Positions 26,828-35,355 of a stretch of DNA of 64,000 nt are shown one piece after another. The position numbers and the translations under genes were made by a program. Positions within the stretch are counted from its first letter, which is position 1; each line of letters opens with the position of its first letter. The notes under the pieces were generated by a model that did not search any database, was not told the origin of the DNA, and was given only the letters and a program-made list of their open reading frames with translations. Source of the DNA: Hymenobacter lapidarius (GTDB taxonomy: Bacteria; Bacteroidota; Bacteroidia; Cytophagales; Hymenobacteraceae); assembly GCF_001816145.1 (NCBI RefSeq), contig NZ_MDZB01000022.1, positions 1-64,000 of the forward strand, in the 5' to 3' direction.

Positions 26828-27454
26828 TTACGTGGTGAGGGCATAGAGCAAAATGTTTACGCCAAACTTGGTGTTGTCCTCGGCCAGAAAACGCTTGTTG
26901 CGGAAGTCATAATCCCACTCGCAGCCGTAATCTTTATTAGAGTACAATACTCCGATGCGGCCCTTGATTTCCACGGCTTTCAGGTAGTCGTGCACCAAGT
27001 CGTCGCCCCAGCCATTTAGCTCGAAGCCCGTGTTGGGCGGACCGTCTTTGAAGGTGAAAAACTGCGAGTAAATCGGGTGGGTTTTGGGGATTTTCTTCAG
27101 GGCGCTGATGCCGAAGCACTGGCGCATCTGCTCCTCAAAAGAGCGGGCAAACAGGCCGTCGATATCGTGGTTGCAGTCGTCGACGAACACGAAGCCGCCG
27201 TTGCGCACATACTGCGTAAAATTCCGTTTTTCCGCCGCCGAAAATTGCACCAGCCGGTGCCCCGACAAATAGCAGAACGGGTAGTTGAACAGCTCGGCGC
27301 TGTCCAGCGCCACCACTTTTTCCTTGGTGTCGACGGGCACGGTGGTGTACTGCACCAGCGAGTGAAGCAGGTTGGCGGGCATGCGCTCATCCACCGCGTC
27401 CCAGTCGCCGGACTGGTATTTCAGGCGCACAAATGTGAAAGGGGTAGCGGGCAT
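26828..27454 (-). CDS. DUF4159-domain protein
   Basis: 208 aa from ATG 27454 (MPATPFTFVRLKYQSGDWDA). The open frame continues upstream but runs through a repeat. DUF4159 features: an FVRLKYQSGDWD opening, YPFCYLSGH, VRNGGFVFVDDCNHDIDGLF and GRIGVLYSNKDYGCEWDY. The fold is glutamine-amidotransferase-like without an obvious catalytic triad. No signal peptide seen at this start. DUF4159 genes often accompany MoxR/BatA/DUF58 genes, here about 0.9 kb away across one opposite-strand gene. It follows the frameshifted tldE1 on the same strand. Confidence 0.82.
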   Translation of the reverse strand: MPATPFTFVRLKYQSGDWDAVDERMPANLLHSLVQYTTVPVDTKEKVVALDSAELFNYPFCYLSGHRLVQFSAAEKRNFTQYVRNGGFVFVDDCNHDIDGLFARSFEEQMRQCFGISALKKIPKTHPIYSQFFTFKDGPPNTGFELNGWGDDLVHDYLKAVEIKGRIGVLYSNKDYGCEWDYDFRNKRFLAEDNTKFGVNILLYALTT

Positions 27455-27481
27455 TGAGGCGTAAATGTAGAGATAGTTACC

Positions 27482-27583
27482 ATCATGCTGAACGCAGCGA
27501 AGCACCCTATCAAGAGCGAACGACACGTTCTGCGGTGATAGGATGCTTCGTCTCTGCTTCATACGCAGAATGCTCAACATGAC
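27482..27583. repeat. REP-like element, tldE1-DUF4159 gap
   Basis: Left arm ATCATGCTGAACGCAGCG at 27482; right side ends AATGCTCAACATGAC at 27583, with an internal TTCTGCGGTGATAGGATGC segment that is the inverse of the half element at 17120. The arms are partly displaced by an insertion, so it looks rearranged. Confidence 0.65.
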
Positions 27584-27588
27584 AGACC

Positions 27589-28913
27589 CTAAATAGCGTC
27601 CGACAAGCTGGTGAAGGTGAAGTCGCGGATTTTCAGCGGCGGCACCAGGCAGCCGGCCAGGCGCTGGGGCCGGCCGATGGCTTCAATGTTGTTGAGCATG
27701 ATGATGGGGCTCTCGTTGAAGCGCAGGTTTTTGATGGGGAATTTGATGGCTCCGTTCTCAATGTAGAACGTGCCGTCGCGGGTCAGGCCGGTGTAGAGCA
27801 GCGTCTGCGGGTCCACCTCGCGGATGTACCAGAGGCGCGTCACCAGAATGCCCTTGGCCGTGCCCTTTATTAGCTCGGCCGTGCTCTGCGTGCCGCCGGC
27901 CATGATGAAGCCACTTGGAAAAGCGGTGGCGGCCACCTTGTTTTTCTCGGCCCAGAAGCGTGAGTAGAAGAGGTTTTTTACCACGCCTTTTTCCACCCAG
28001 CTCATGCGCTTGGTGGGCAGCCCATCGCCGTCGAAGGCGCTGCCGGGCACCTCGGCATTCATCGGGTCGGAGTAAATGGTAATCCGCTCGTCGAACAGCT
28101 TTTCGCCCTTGCGGTTGCCGCCGCCTTTCTTGGTCATGAAGCTGCGGCCTTCGTCGGCCGAGCGGGCGTCCATCCCGTACAGCAGCCCGCCCAGCAGCGA
28201 GAGGTCGCCGCCATCCATAAGGGCGGCGGGCTCCAGAATCACGGTGTATTTGCCGGGCTCGATGGCCTTGGCATTCGCCGAACCCAGCGCTTTGTCGGCG
28301 GCGCGCTGGGTGAGGCCTTGGCGTTGAGCTTGGCCGGGTCCGTGGCGTCGCCAATGGCGTAGCCGGAGCCGCGCCCGTCGGCGGTGCGCACCGTCACCGA
28401 AAAGTCGGTGTTGGTGGATTGCTGGTAGGCTTCGAGGCCCTTGGAATTGCGCAGTGCCTGAAAACGGGTGCCGCCATCCAGGAAGCCCGCGGCCGTGAGG
28501 TTCTTGGCGGCGCACAGGGCCATGCTGTCGGCCGCGGCCTGGGCGCGCGTGGTGGCCGTGAGCAGGGTAGCGGCCGCCGACGGCGGGGCCAGATAGTTCT
28601 GGGGGCCCAGCAGCGGCATGTACTCCGGGCTTTCGGGGGCGAGCCGGGCAATTTCCTCGGCCCGCTGCACGCAGCGCTTCAGCGTGGTGTCGTCGAACTC
28701 GTTGCAGGTGGCAATACCGGAGCGTTTGCCGAAGCGCGACTCCACGGCCAGCGACACGCTGTCGGCCGCGCCGGCGGTGCTCACGCTGTTGCGGGCGTAG
28801 CGAATGTTGCCGGTGTTGAGCCCGTTGAGCGACACCGCGCATTCGTCGGCGGTGCTGTAGCTCAGTACCTTTTTGAGCAAGGCCTGGGCCTCGTCTTTGG
28901 AAAGAATAGCCAT
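27589..28913 (-). pseudogene. tldE: TldE/PmbA-like protein, copy 1 (frameshifted as read)
   Basis: Start ATG 28913 (MAILSKDEAQALLKKVL). The first frame holds for about 200 residues, then a single base is missing near 28312-28317, in a GGCC/AGG run. The second frame resumes exactly in register (LTQRAADKAL ... LEPAALMDGGDL) to the stop at 27589, giving about 441 aa when joined, the same length as copies 2 and 3. TldE is the non-catalytic partner that lacks HExxxH; the TldDE complex degrades unfolded or modified peptides and is needed for some bacteriocin maturations. Partner gene tldD1 lies directly upstream across a hairpin. The shift may be a true inactivation in a redundant copy or a sequence error. 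Confidence 0.8.
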
Positions 28914-28920
28914 TTTAGGG

Positions 28921-29011
28921 AGCTTTTAGCTGGTGGCCATTAGCTGTTAGCTCTTGCTGTATCGGTGCCTCCTGAATGAAGCTAACAGCTAAAAGCTAGC
29001 GGCTAATAGCT
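28921..29011. repeat. Heptamer-built inverted repeat, tldD1-tldE1 gap
   Basis: Arms 28921-28952 and 28980-29011 pair at 26 of 32 positions. They are made of AGCTNTT-type units (TTAGCTGTTAGCT). It fills the gap from 9 bases past the tldD1 stop to 8 bases before the tldE1 start. Confidence 0.85.
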
Positions 29012-29019
29012 CATGAGAT

Positions 29020-30669
29020 TTATACTTTCCGGGCGGTGTTAATCACATTCACCCCGTTGAAGCGGGTGGTGGCCGAGCCGTGGCTCACCGCCGAGCTTTG
29101 CGAGGGCTGGCCCTTGCCGTCGAAGAAGGTGCCGAACAGGCGGTAGTCGCGCTGGTCGCAGCTGCCGGCGCAGGCACCCCAAAATTCCTGGGTGTTCGAC
29201 TGATACGCCACGTCTTCCAGCGGCTCGGTGATTTTGCCCTTCTCGATGGCGTAAAACAGCTGCCCGCCAAACTGAAAGTTAAACCGCTGCTGATCAATGG
29301 AAAACGAGCCTGCGCCAGCAATGTAAATGCCCTTGTCAACTTTGCTCACCATCTCGTCCACGCTCAGGGCGGTGGCGCTGGGGCGCAGGCTCACGTTGGG
29401 CATGCGCTGGAACTGCACGTTTTCCCACGACTGCGCGTAGGCGCACCCGTCCGATTCCTTCTGGTTCACGATGTGCGCCTGGTCCCGGATTTTCTGGTAG
29501 TTCACCAGCTTGCCCTCCTTGATGAGGTCCCACTCGCGGGTTTTCACGCCCTCGTCGTCGTAGCCCACCGACCCCACCGAGCCGGGCTGCAGCTTGTCGG
29601 CCACAATATTCACCACTTTCGAGCCGTAGGGGAGGTTCTTGGCCTTCCACTCCAGTGTGGCGAAGCTGGTGCCGGCAAAGTTGGCCTCGTAGCCCAGCAC
29701 GCGGTCCAGCTCCGTGGGGTGGCCCACCGATTCGTGGATGGTGAGGCCCAAGTGGCCGGGGTCCAGCACTAGGTCGTATTTGCCGGGCGTTACCGATTTC
29801 ATGGTCAGCTTTGCTTTGGCCTGCTTGCCGGCCATGGCGGCATCGGCCAGCATGTCGTAGCGCAGCTTGTAGCCCACGGTGTTGGTGCCCTGGGGCCCGG
29901 CTATCTGCTGGCTGGCGCTGGGGCTGAGGTACTCATAGCCCAGCCCAACGGGCGCGCTCAGCGCCTCCCGCGACCGGAATTTGCCGGTTTTGGTGTCCAC
30001 GGCCGTTGCCGAGAAAGTGGGCCACAGCCGGTGCACGTCCTGGTCAATGTAGGAGCCGTCGGTGCTGGCGAAGTACTTCTGCTCGTTCACCTGGAACAGG
30101 CCCGAATTGATGTAGTTGGCGCCGTTGTCGAGGGCAGCGGCGTTAGCGGCCAGCAGCAACTCCACTTTCTGCTTCACGGGCACCTCAAAAGCCCCCTGTT
30201 CGATGGGCGTTTTCCAACTCACTTCGCCGTAGCCCTGCTGCGGAGCCAGCTGCACAGGCTCCTTCATTACCAGGCGGTTGGCCTTGGCGATGTCGGTGGC
30301 CACGCGGGCGGTGGCGGCCAGGCTGGCCTCGGTCACCACGCTGGTGGAGGCAAAGCCCCAGCAGCCGTTCACCAGCACCCGAATGCCCACACCATAGCTC
30401 TCGGTGCTCACGATGTTCTGCACCTGTTTTTCGCGAGCAAAAATGTACTGGTTGAGGTAGCGGCCAATGCGCACATCGGCGTAGCTCGCTCCCGAAGCCT
30501 TGGCCGCGTTCAGGGCCGCGTCCGCCAGGCGCTTTTTGAGGATGACATCGGCGCCAGGCTCTAACAGGCGGCCGGGGTCCACCGGGGTGTGGCCAAAGCC
30601 CGGCAGGCTGGGCAGGAAGAGGGCGCCAGCGGCCAGGCCGGAAAGTCCCACAAAGTCACGTCTTTTCAT
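29020..30669 (-). CDS. tldD: TldD-like metalloprotease, copy 1, Tat signal
   Basis: 549 aa from ATG 30669, chosen because it begins with a twin-arginine motif (MKRRDFVGLSGLAAGALFLP); an in-frame extension upstream runs into a repeat. Zinc site HESVGH (H312, E313, H317) is the TldD HExxxH signature. Further conserved blocks: GYEANFAGTSFATLEWKAK, VGYDDEGVKTREWDLI and GSATTRFNGVNVINTARKV. Catalytic half of the TldD-TldE heteromer; unlike cytosolic E. coli TldD, this one carries a Tat-type signal. First gene of pair 1, after the carboxypeptidase-regulatory-like gene. The most diverged of the three TldD copies. Confidence 0.92.
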   Translation of the reverse strand: MKRRDFVGLSGLAAGALFLPSLPGFGHTPVDPGRLLEPGADVILKKRLADAALNAAKASGASYADVRIGRYLNQYIFAREKQVQNIVSTESYGVGIRVLVNGCWGFASTSVVTEASLAATARVATDIAKANRLVMKEPVQLAPQQGYGEVSWKTPIEQGAFEVPVKQKVELLLAANAAALDNGANYINSGLFQVNEQKYFASTDGSYIDQDVHRLWPTFSATAVDTKTGKFRSREALSAPVGLGYEYLSPSASQQIAGPQGTNTVGYKLRYDMLADAAMAGKQAKAKLTMKSVTPGKYDLVLDPGHLGLTIHESVGHPTELDRVLGYEANFAGTSFATLEWKAKNLPYGSKVVNIVADKLQPGSVGSVGYDDEGVKTREWDLIKEGKLVNYQKIRDQAHIVNQKESDGCAYAQSWENVQFQRMPNVSLRPSATALSVDEMVSKVDKGIYIAGAGSFSIDQQRFNFQFGGQLFYAIEKGKITEPLEDVAYQSNTQEFWGACAGSCDQRDYRLFGTFFDGKGQPSQSSAVSHGSATTRFNGVNVINTARKV

Positions 30670-30703
30670 ATGCTGCAGATGGAAAAAGGTGTGGTTGATT
30701 ATC

Positions 30704-30793
30704 AGTTGCTCGTTGTTGGTTGTCAGTAGCCAGTCGTCAGGGTCGGTGAAATTGAAGAATTGAACTGACAACTGACAACTAGCACCGACAACT
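30704..30793. repeat. TTGTCAG-type inverted repeat upstream of tldD1
   Basis: Left 30704-30734 and right 30764-30793 pair imperfectly. The right arm is a clean heptamer run (ACTGACAACTGACAACT). It starts 3 bases after the stop of the upstream gene in transcription order and ends 34 bases before tldD1. Confidence 0.8.
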
Positions 30794-30796
30794 AAA

Positions 30797-31987
30797 TTAC
30801 GGGGTGAGCATGGTGCCGAAAGCGCCTTTTTGCTCGAAGGATTTCATCACCTGGTCTTCGAGCGGGGTTCGTTTCACCACGGCGTTGTTTTGCCAGAACA
30901 CGGGGTTATAAGTCGTTTTCTTGATTGCGGCCAGGTCTATTTCGCCGTTTTTGGCGGGAGCGTAAGTTACGCTGGCATTGGGGGTGGGGCGGCCATTATA
31001 AAAATAAGCGAACGAGGCAACGCGAATGGGCAGGTCGGGCTTCATCATCCGGCCCAGGTTGGCCGAGTAGTCCACCTTTAAATAGTCCAGCGTGGCCGCG
31101 CCGCCTGGCCGGGGCTGAAATACCCATTCCAGCTGCGTGACTTCGTCCTTGAATTTGAAGGTGGGGTTGTTCGATTTGGTCTTCATTCCCGTTGTTTCCA
31201 GCCGCAGCCGCAGCAACTGATGCGTTGTTTCATCAATAACCATGCTGCCGCGAGCGCGCCGGTTCGTGCTTTCTTCCTTGCTCACAAAGCCGATTTCGAC
31301 CAGTTGCTGCGGGCCGTTCTGGGTCACGCCCAGCAGTTTCAGGCTCAGGTATTGGTCGGTGTGCAGGCCAATGAGGCTTTTTTGGGTGCTGTCGTCCTGT
31401 GGGTTGAAGATTACGTATTGCTTGGTGTATGCCGAGAAATTGTTGAAGCTAAGCAGGGCCTTTTTCTTGGCAAAACGCGCCTGGGCCAGAGCCGTGCCTT
31501 CTACCCCGGCGCTGCTGGTAGCGGCTTCCCACACCATTTCCTGCACTTCGGTGGCGTCGCCTTCCAGCCGGGTTACCTGGCGGTAGAATGCCTGGCCGTA
31601 CTGCTTCTGGTCGTGGGTGGCGCGCAGCTGGCGGTAGGCCTGGGCAATGAGCTCGCTGAGGTAGCTGCCCACCCGCACTTCGGGCAGCTGCACCGACGAG
31701 GGCTGCAGCCGCACCAGCAGCGGGGCGGTGGCCGCAGTCACGGCCACCGTGTCGCGCTGGTGGCCCAGCTCCGACACTACCAAGCGCGCCGGAACCGCTG
31801 CCTTTAATTCAAATTCACCCTCGGCGTTGCTGGTGGTGCCGGTCGTGGTACCCAGCACCAAAACGCTGGCGTAGGGCACTGGCTGGCCGGTGACGGCATC
31901 CAGGATTTTGCCGGTGATGCGCTGTTGCGCGGCGGCGGGCAGCAGGCCTGCCCCCAGCAATAAGGTGGCTAGCAAAAAGTACTTCAT
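30797..31987 (-). CDS. Carboxypeptidase-regulatory-like (CarboxypepD_reg) secreted protein
   Basis: 396 aa from ATG 31987 (MKYFLLATLLLGAGLLPAAA signal; the frame upstream is spurious). An N-terminal CarboxypepD_reg-like beta-sandwich (about 24-105: ITGKILDAVTGQPVPYASVL, GTTTGTTSNAEGEFEL) is followed by a DUF5686-like/lipocalin-like beta-rich region with YGQAFYRQVTRLEG and VEIGFVSKEES. Such proteins are exported and often act at the outer membrane, but no specific job can be read. Lies between tldE2 (upstream, beyond a terminator) and tldD1. Has its own probable promoter at 32008-32015. Confidence 0.8.
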   Translation of the reverse strand: MKYFLLATLLLGAGLLPAAAQQRITGKILDAVTGQPVPYASVLVLGTTTGTTSNAEGEFELKAAVPARLVVSELGHQRDTVAVTAATAPLLVRLQPSSVQLPEVRVGSYLSELIAQAYRQLRATHDQKQYGQAFYRQVTRLEGDATEVQEMVWEAATSSAGVEGTALAQARFAKKKALLSFNNFSAYTKQYVIFNPQDDSTQKSLIGLHTDQYLSLKLLGVTQNGPQQLVEIGFVSKEESTNRRARGSMVIDETTHQLLRLRLETTGMKTKSNNPTFKFKDEVTQLEWVFQPRPGGAATLDYLKVDYSANLGRMMKPDLPIRVASFAYFYNGRPTPNASVTYAPAKNGEIDLAAIKKTTYNPVFWQNNAVVKRTPLEDQVMKSFEQKGAFGTMLTP

Positions 31988-32007
31988 TGCAGAAAGTAGG
32001 AGAGGCC

Positions 32008-32015
32008 GCAAGATA
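32008..32015 (-). promoter_or_regulatory. Possible promoter of the regulatory-like gene
   Basis: Minus-strand TATCTTGC approximates TAnnTTTG, with a TTTGGTTG -33-like element about 17 bases further upstream (32031-32038). Weak but correctly spaced. Confidence 0.35.
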
Positions 32016-32091
32016 AGCGCGGAGCGCCAGCAACCAAACCAGCAGATGCGCTGGCCGCCCGCTTGGTTGCCTGCCGGACCGACGCATACTA

Positions 32092-32123
32092 AAATCCCCC
32101 GGCCTGGAAGGGTCGGGGGATTT
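32092..32123 (-). terminator. Terminator after tldE2
   Basis: AAATCCCCCG and CGGGGGATTT form a 10-bp perfect stem 14 bases past the tldE2 stop. It separates pairs 3 and 2 from the next gene. Confidence 0.8.
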
Positions 32124-32136
32124 GCAGAATAAAGAA

Positions 32137-33471
32137 CTACACCGCGTCCGATAAACTCGTAAACGTGAAGTCCCGGATTTTGAGCGGGGGCACCAGATTG
32201 CCGCCCAAACGCACCGGCTTGCCAATGGCTTCCAGGTTGTTGAGCATAATGATGGGGCTCTCGTTGAAGCGGAAGTTCTTCACCGGAAACTTGATTTGGC
32301 CGTTCTCAATGTAGAACGTTCCGTCGCGGGTGAGGCCGGTGTAGAGCAAGGTCTGCGGGTCTACCGGGCGGATGTACCACAGGCGCGTGACCAGAATGCC
32401 CTTGGCCGTGCCCTTTATCAGGTCGGTGGTGGTTTGGGTGCCACCTTCCATTATCCAGCCGCCGGGGCGGGGCAGGTCGGGAATGCCGGCTTTTTGCGCC
32501 CAGAAACGCGAGGAGTAGAGGTTCTTCACCACACCCTTCTCAATCCAAGTCACGCGTTTCTGCGGCCGGCCATCACCGGAGAACTGCAAGTTAGGGATTT
32601 CAGCGTTCATGGGGTCAGAATAAATCGTCACCCGCTCGTCGAACAGCTTTTCACCCTTGCGGTTGCCGCCGCCTTTCTTGCTGAGGAAGCTGCGGCCTTC
32701 GTCGGCGTTGCGCGCATCGAAGCTGCCCATCAAGGCCGCCATCAACGACGTGTCGACGTTGGAAACCAAGGCGTTAGGTTCCAGAATAACTGTGTACTTG
32801 CCGGGCTCCAGGGCCCGGGCTTTCATGGAGGAGGACGCTTTGTCGGCGGCCACGCGGGTAAGGCGGGCGGCGTCGAACTTGCCGGCGTCGGTGTAGTCGG
32901 CGGCGGCGTAGCCGGAGCCCGTGCCGTCGGGCGTGCGCACCGTCACCGAAAACTCTACGTTGGTAAGCTGCTGGTAGGCCTCCAGCCCTTTGGAATTGCG
33001 CTTGGCCACAAAACCGGCCGAATCTACCAGGAAGGCGGCGGAGCTCAGCTTGCGCTGGTCGCAGAGGCCGGTGCTGGCCCCCATTTGCTGGGCGCGGTAA
33101 TCGGGGGTGATGGCAGCCGTGGAAGCGGCAAATGCCTTGCTACTGGCCCCGTATTCCTGCGGGCCCAGCAGGGGCATGTACTCGGGGCTTTCGGGGGCGA
33201 GCCGGGCTATTTCCTCGGCCCGCTGCACGCAGCGGCGCAGCGTGGCGTCGTCAAACTCGTTGCAGGTGGCCACGCCACTGCGCTTGCCGAAACGGCTTTC
33301 CACGCCCAGCGACACGTTGTCTACGGCGCCGGCCGTGCTGATGCTGTTGCGGGCCGAGCGCACGTTGCCGCCAATCTGGCCGTTGAGGGTTACCTCGCAT
33401 TCGTCGGCGGTGCTGAAGCTGAGCACCTTTTTGAGAATGGTCTGAGCGTCGTCTTTAGAAAGAATGGCCAT
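32137..33471 (-). CDS. tldE: TldE/PmbA-like protein, copy 2
   Basis: 444 aa, intact. No HExxxH, so the non-catalytic TldE half. Conserved TldE blocks: SRFGKRSGVATCNEFDDATL, RNSKGLEAYQQLTN, LEPGKYTVILEP and GGGNRKGEKLFDERVTIYSD, with the C-terminal TRDGTFYIENGQIKFPVKNF also shared by the family. Close to copy 3 through most of its length but with its own middle segment (VSNVDTSLMAALMGSF). No signal peptide, although its TldD partner has a Tat signal. Second gene of pair 2; a terminator follows. Confidence 0.92.
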   Translation of the reverse strand: MAILSKDDAQTILKKVLSFSTADECEVTLNGQIGGNVRSARNSISTAGAVDNVSLGVESRFGKRSGVATCNEFDDATLRRCVQRAEEIARLAPESPEYMPLLGPQEYGASSKAFAASTAAITPDYRAQQMGASTGLCDQRKLSSAAFLVDSAGFVAKRNSKGLEAYQQLTNVEFSVTVRTPDGTGSGYAAADYTDAGKFDAARLTRVAADKASSSMKARALEPGKYTVILEPNALVSNVDTSLMAALMGSFDARNADEGRSFLSKKGGGNRKGEKLFDERVTIYSDPMNAEIPNLQFSGDGRPQKRVTWIEKGVVKNLYSSRFWAQKAGIPDLPRPGGWIMEGGTQTTTDLIKGTAKGILVTRLWYIRPVDPQTLLYTGLTRDGTFYIENGQIKFPVKNFRFNESPIIMLNNLEAIGKPVRLGGNLVPPLKIRDFTFTSLSDAV

Positions 33472-33502
33472 GATTTATTAGCTGATTTTGGATTGAAGCA
33501 GC

Positions 33503-33595
33503 ACGTCATGCTGAGCTTGCCGAAGCATCTCTACCGCTTTGCATGCTGCTTTTTCAACGAAGCAGTAGAGATGCTTCGCAAGCTCAGCATGACGT
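33503..33595. repeat. REP-like palindrome, tldD2-tldE2 gap
   Basis: Left arm 33503-33534 and right arm 33565-33595 pair with one bulged base. Outer sequence ACGTCATGCTGAGCTTGC. It starts 16 bases after the tldD2 stop and ends 31 bases before tldE2 in transcription order. Confidence 0.93.
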
Positions 33596-33611
33596 TCTTC
33601 TAAAATAGTCG

Positions 33612-35264
33612 TTATCCGATTTTGCGAGCCGTGTTGATGACGTTCACGCCGTTGAAGCGGGTGGTGGCCGAGCCGTGGCTCACCGCCGAACTCTGGGAGG
33701 GCTGGCCCTTGCCGTCGTTGAACGCGCCAAACAGGCGGTAGTCGCTCTGGTCGCAAACGGCTGAGCAACTGTTCCAGAATTCCTGGGTGTTGGCTTGGTA
33801 GGCCACGTCTTCGAGCATGCCCGTAATCTGGCCCTTCTCGATGGCGTAGAATACCTGCCCGCCAAACTGGAAGTTGTAGCGCTGCTGGTCGATGGAGAAC
33901 GAGCCGTTGCCGGCGATGTATATACCTTTGTCCACGTTTTTCACCATTTCGTCCACGCTCAGCTTGGTTTTGCCGGGCTGCAGGCTCACGTTGGGCATGC
34001 GCTGAAACTGCACGTCGGCCCAGTTCTGGGCGTAGCAGCAGCCGTCCGACTCGTTCTGGCCCACCATGTGCGCCTGGTCCCGAATTTTCTGGTAGTCCAC
34101 CAGCGTGCCCTCTTTGATGAGGTCCCACTGCTTGGTTTTTACGCCCTCGTCGTCGTAGCCCACCGCGCCCAGCGAGCCGGGCTGCAGCTTGTCGGCCACA
34201 ATGTTCACCAGCTTCGAGCCGTAGGGAATGTTCTTCGCTTTCCACTCTAGCGTGGCAAAACTGGTGCCGGCGTAGTTGGCCTCGTAGCCCAGCACGCGGT
34301 CCAGCTCCAGGGGGTGGCCCACGCTCTCGTGAATGGTCAGGCCCAAGTGATGGGGGTCGAGCACGAGGTCGTACTTGCCAGGCGTGACCGATTTAGCGGT
34401 TAGCTTCTGCTTCACCTGCTTGGTAGCGGAGGCCACGTCTTCCAGCATGTCGTAGCTGCTTTTGTAGCCCACCACGTCCGAACCCGCGGGGCCGGCAATC
34501 TTGTCGGAAGCCTTGGGCGTGAGGTACTCGTAGCCCAGTCCCATCGGCGAGCTCAAAGCCTGCCGCGTCCGGAACTTGCCCGAAGCGCGGTCGATGGCCG
34601 TAACGCCGAAGCTAGGGTAGATGCGGTGAATATCCTGGTCGATGTAGGAGCCGTCGGTGCTGGCGAAGTACTTCTGCTCGTTCACCTGCTGAATGGTGGA
34701 GTTGATAAAGGACGCGCCCATATCCAAAGCTTTCGCATTGACGCTCAGCAATAAATCGACTTTGTCTTTAATCGGAACATCAAAGGCATTTTGCTGAATG
34801 GGCGTTTTCCAGCTCACTTCGCCGTGGCCTTTGACTGGGGCTAGCTGCACCTTTTCCTTCTGCACCTTGGAGTTGGCTTTGGCAATCTGCACGGCCAGCT
34901 GCGCGGCTTTGGCAATGCCCGCTTCGGTCACGGAATTGGTAGCCGCAAAGCCCCAGGTGCCGTTCGCAATCACGCGGATGCCAGCGCCGTAGCTCTCCGT
35001 GCTCAGAATTCCCTGCACCTGCTTTTCGCGGGTAAAAACATTCTGGTTGAGGGAGCGACCTATCCGCACGTCGGCGTAAGTGGCGCCCGCGGCTTTGGCC
35101 GCGTTGAGGCCGGCATCAGCCAGGCGCTTCTTCACGGCGACGTCGACGCCGGGCTCCAACAGGCGGGCCGGGTCCACGAGGTTGCCGGCAAAACCGGGAA
35201 TGGTAGGGATGAACAGGGCGCCAGCCGCCAGGCCGGAGAGTCCCACAAAGTCGCGTCTTTTCAT
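33612..35264 (-). CDS. tldD: TldD-like metalloprotease, copy 2, Tat signal
   Basis: 550 aa. Tat-type start MKRRDFVGLSGLAAGALFIP. Zinc motif HESVGH at H312/E313/H317, then PLELDRVLGYEANYAGTSFA. Shares nearly all blocks with copy 3, including QTEN-like VGQNESDGCCYAQNW and the C-terminal SATTRFNGVNVINTARK. Likely the active protease half of pair 2. The gap to tldE3 upstream holds a perfect 25-bp-arm palindrome and the gap to tldE2 downstream a REP-like one. Confidence 0.93.
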   Translation of the reverse strand: MKRRDFVGLSGLAAGALFIPTIPGFAGNLVDPARLLEPGVDVAVKKRLADAGLNAAKAAGATYADVRIGRSLNQNVFTREKQVQGILSTESYGAGIRVIANGTWGFAATNSVTEAGIAKAAQLAVQIAKANSKVQKEKVQLAPVKGHGEVSWKTPIQQNAFDVPIKDKVDLLLSVNAKALDMGASFINSTIQQVNEQKYFASTDGSYIDQDIHRIYPSFGVTAIDRASGKFRTRQALSSPMGLGYEYLTPKASDKIAGPAGSDVVGYKSSYDMLEDVASATKQVKQKLTAKSVTPGKYDLVLDPHHLGLTIHESVGHPLELDRVLGYEANYAGTSFATLEWKAKNIPYGSKLVNIVADKLQPGSLGAVGYDDEGVKTKQWDLIKEGTLVDYQKIRDQAHMVGQNESDGCCYAQNWADVQFQRMPNVSLQPGKTKLSVDEMVKNVDKGIYIAGNGSFSIDQQRYNFQFGGQVFYAIEKGQITGMLEDVAYQANTQEFWNSCSAVCDQSDYRLFGAFNDGKGQPSQSSAVSHGSATTRFNGVNVINTARKIG

Positions 35265-35268
35265 AAGA

Positions 35269-35351
35269 TGTGCGGTAAGCTTTAGCTTGCCGTAATGAAG
35301 TGTAAAAGATTGATAGGCTGTCGGTCACGGCAAGCTAAAGCTTACCGCACA
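35269..35351. repeat. Perfect 25-bp inverted repeat, tldE3-tldD2 gap
   Basis: TGTGCGGTAAGCTTTAGC.. (35269-35293) and its exact complement (35327-35351) around a 33-base loop. It spans the gap: 4 bases from the tldE3 stop and 4 from the tldD2 start. Sequence unrelated to the other families. Confidence 0.95.
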
Positions 35352-35355
35352 CAAG

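Noticed and set aside
28900..29020. CRISPR-like repeats
   Set aside because: The 7-bp units are contiguous and lack regular unique spacers; they pair as hairpins instead. No cas genes in view.
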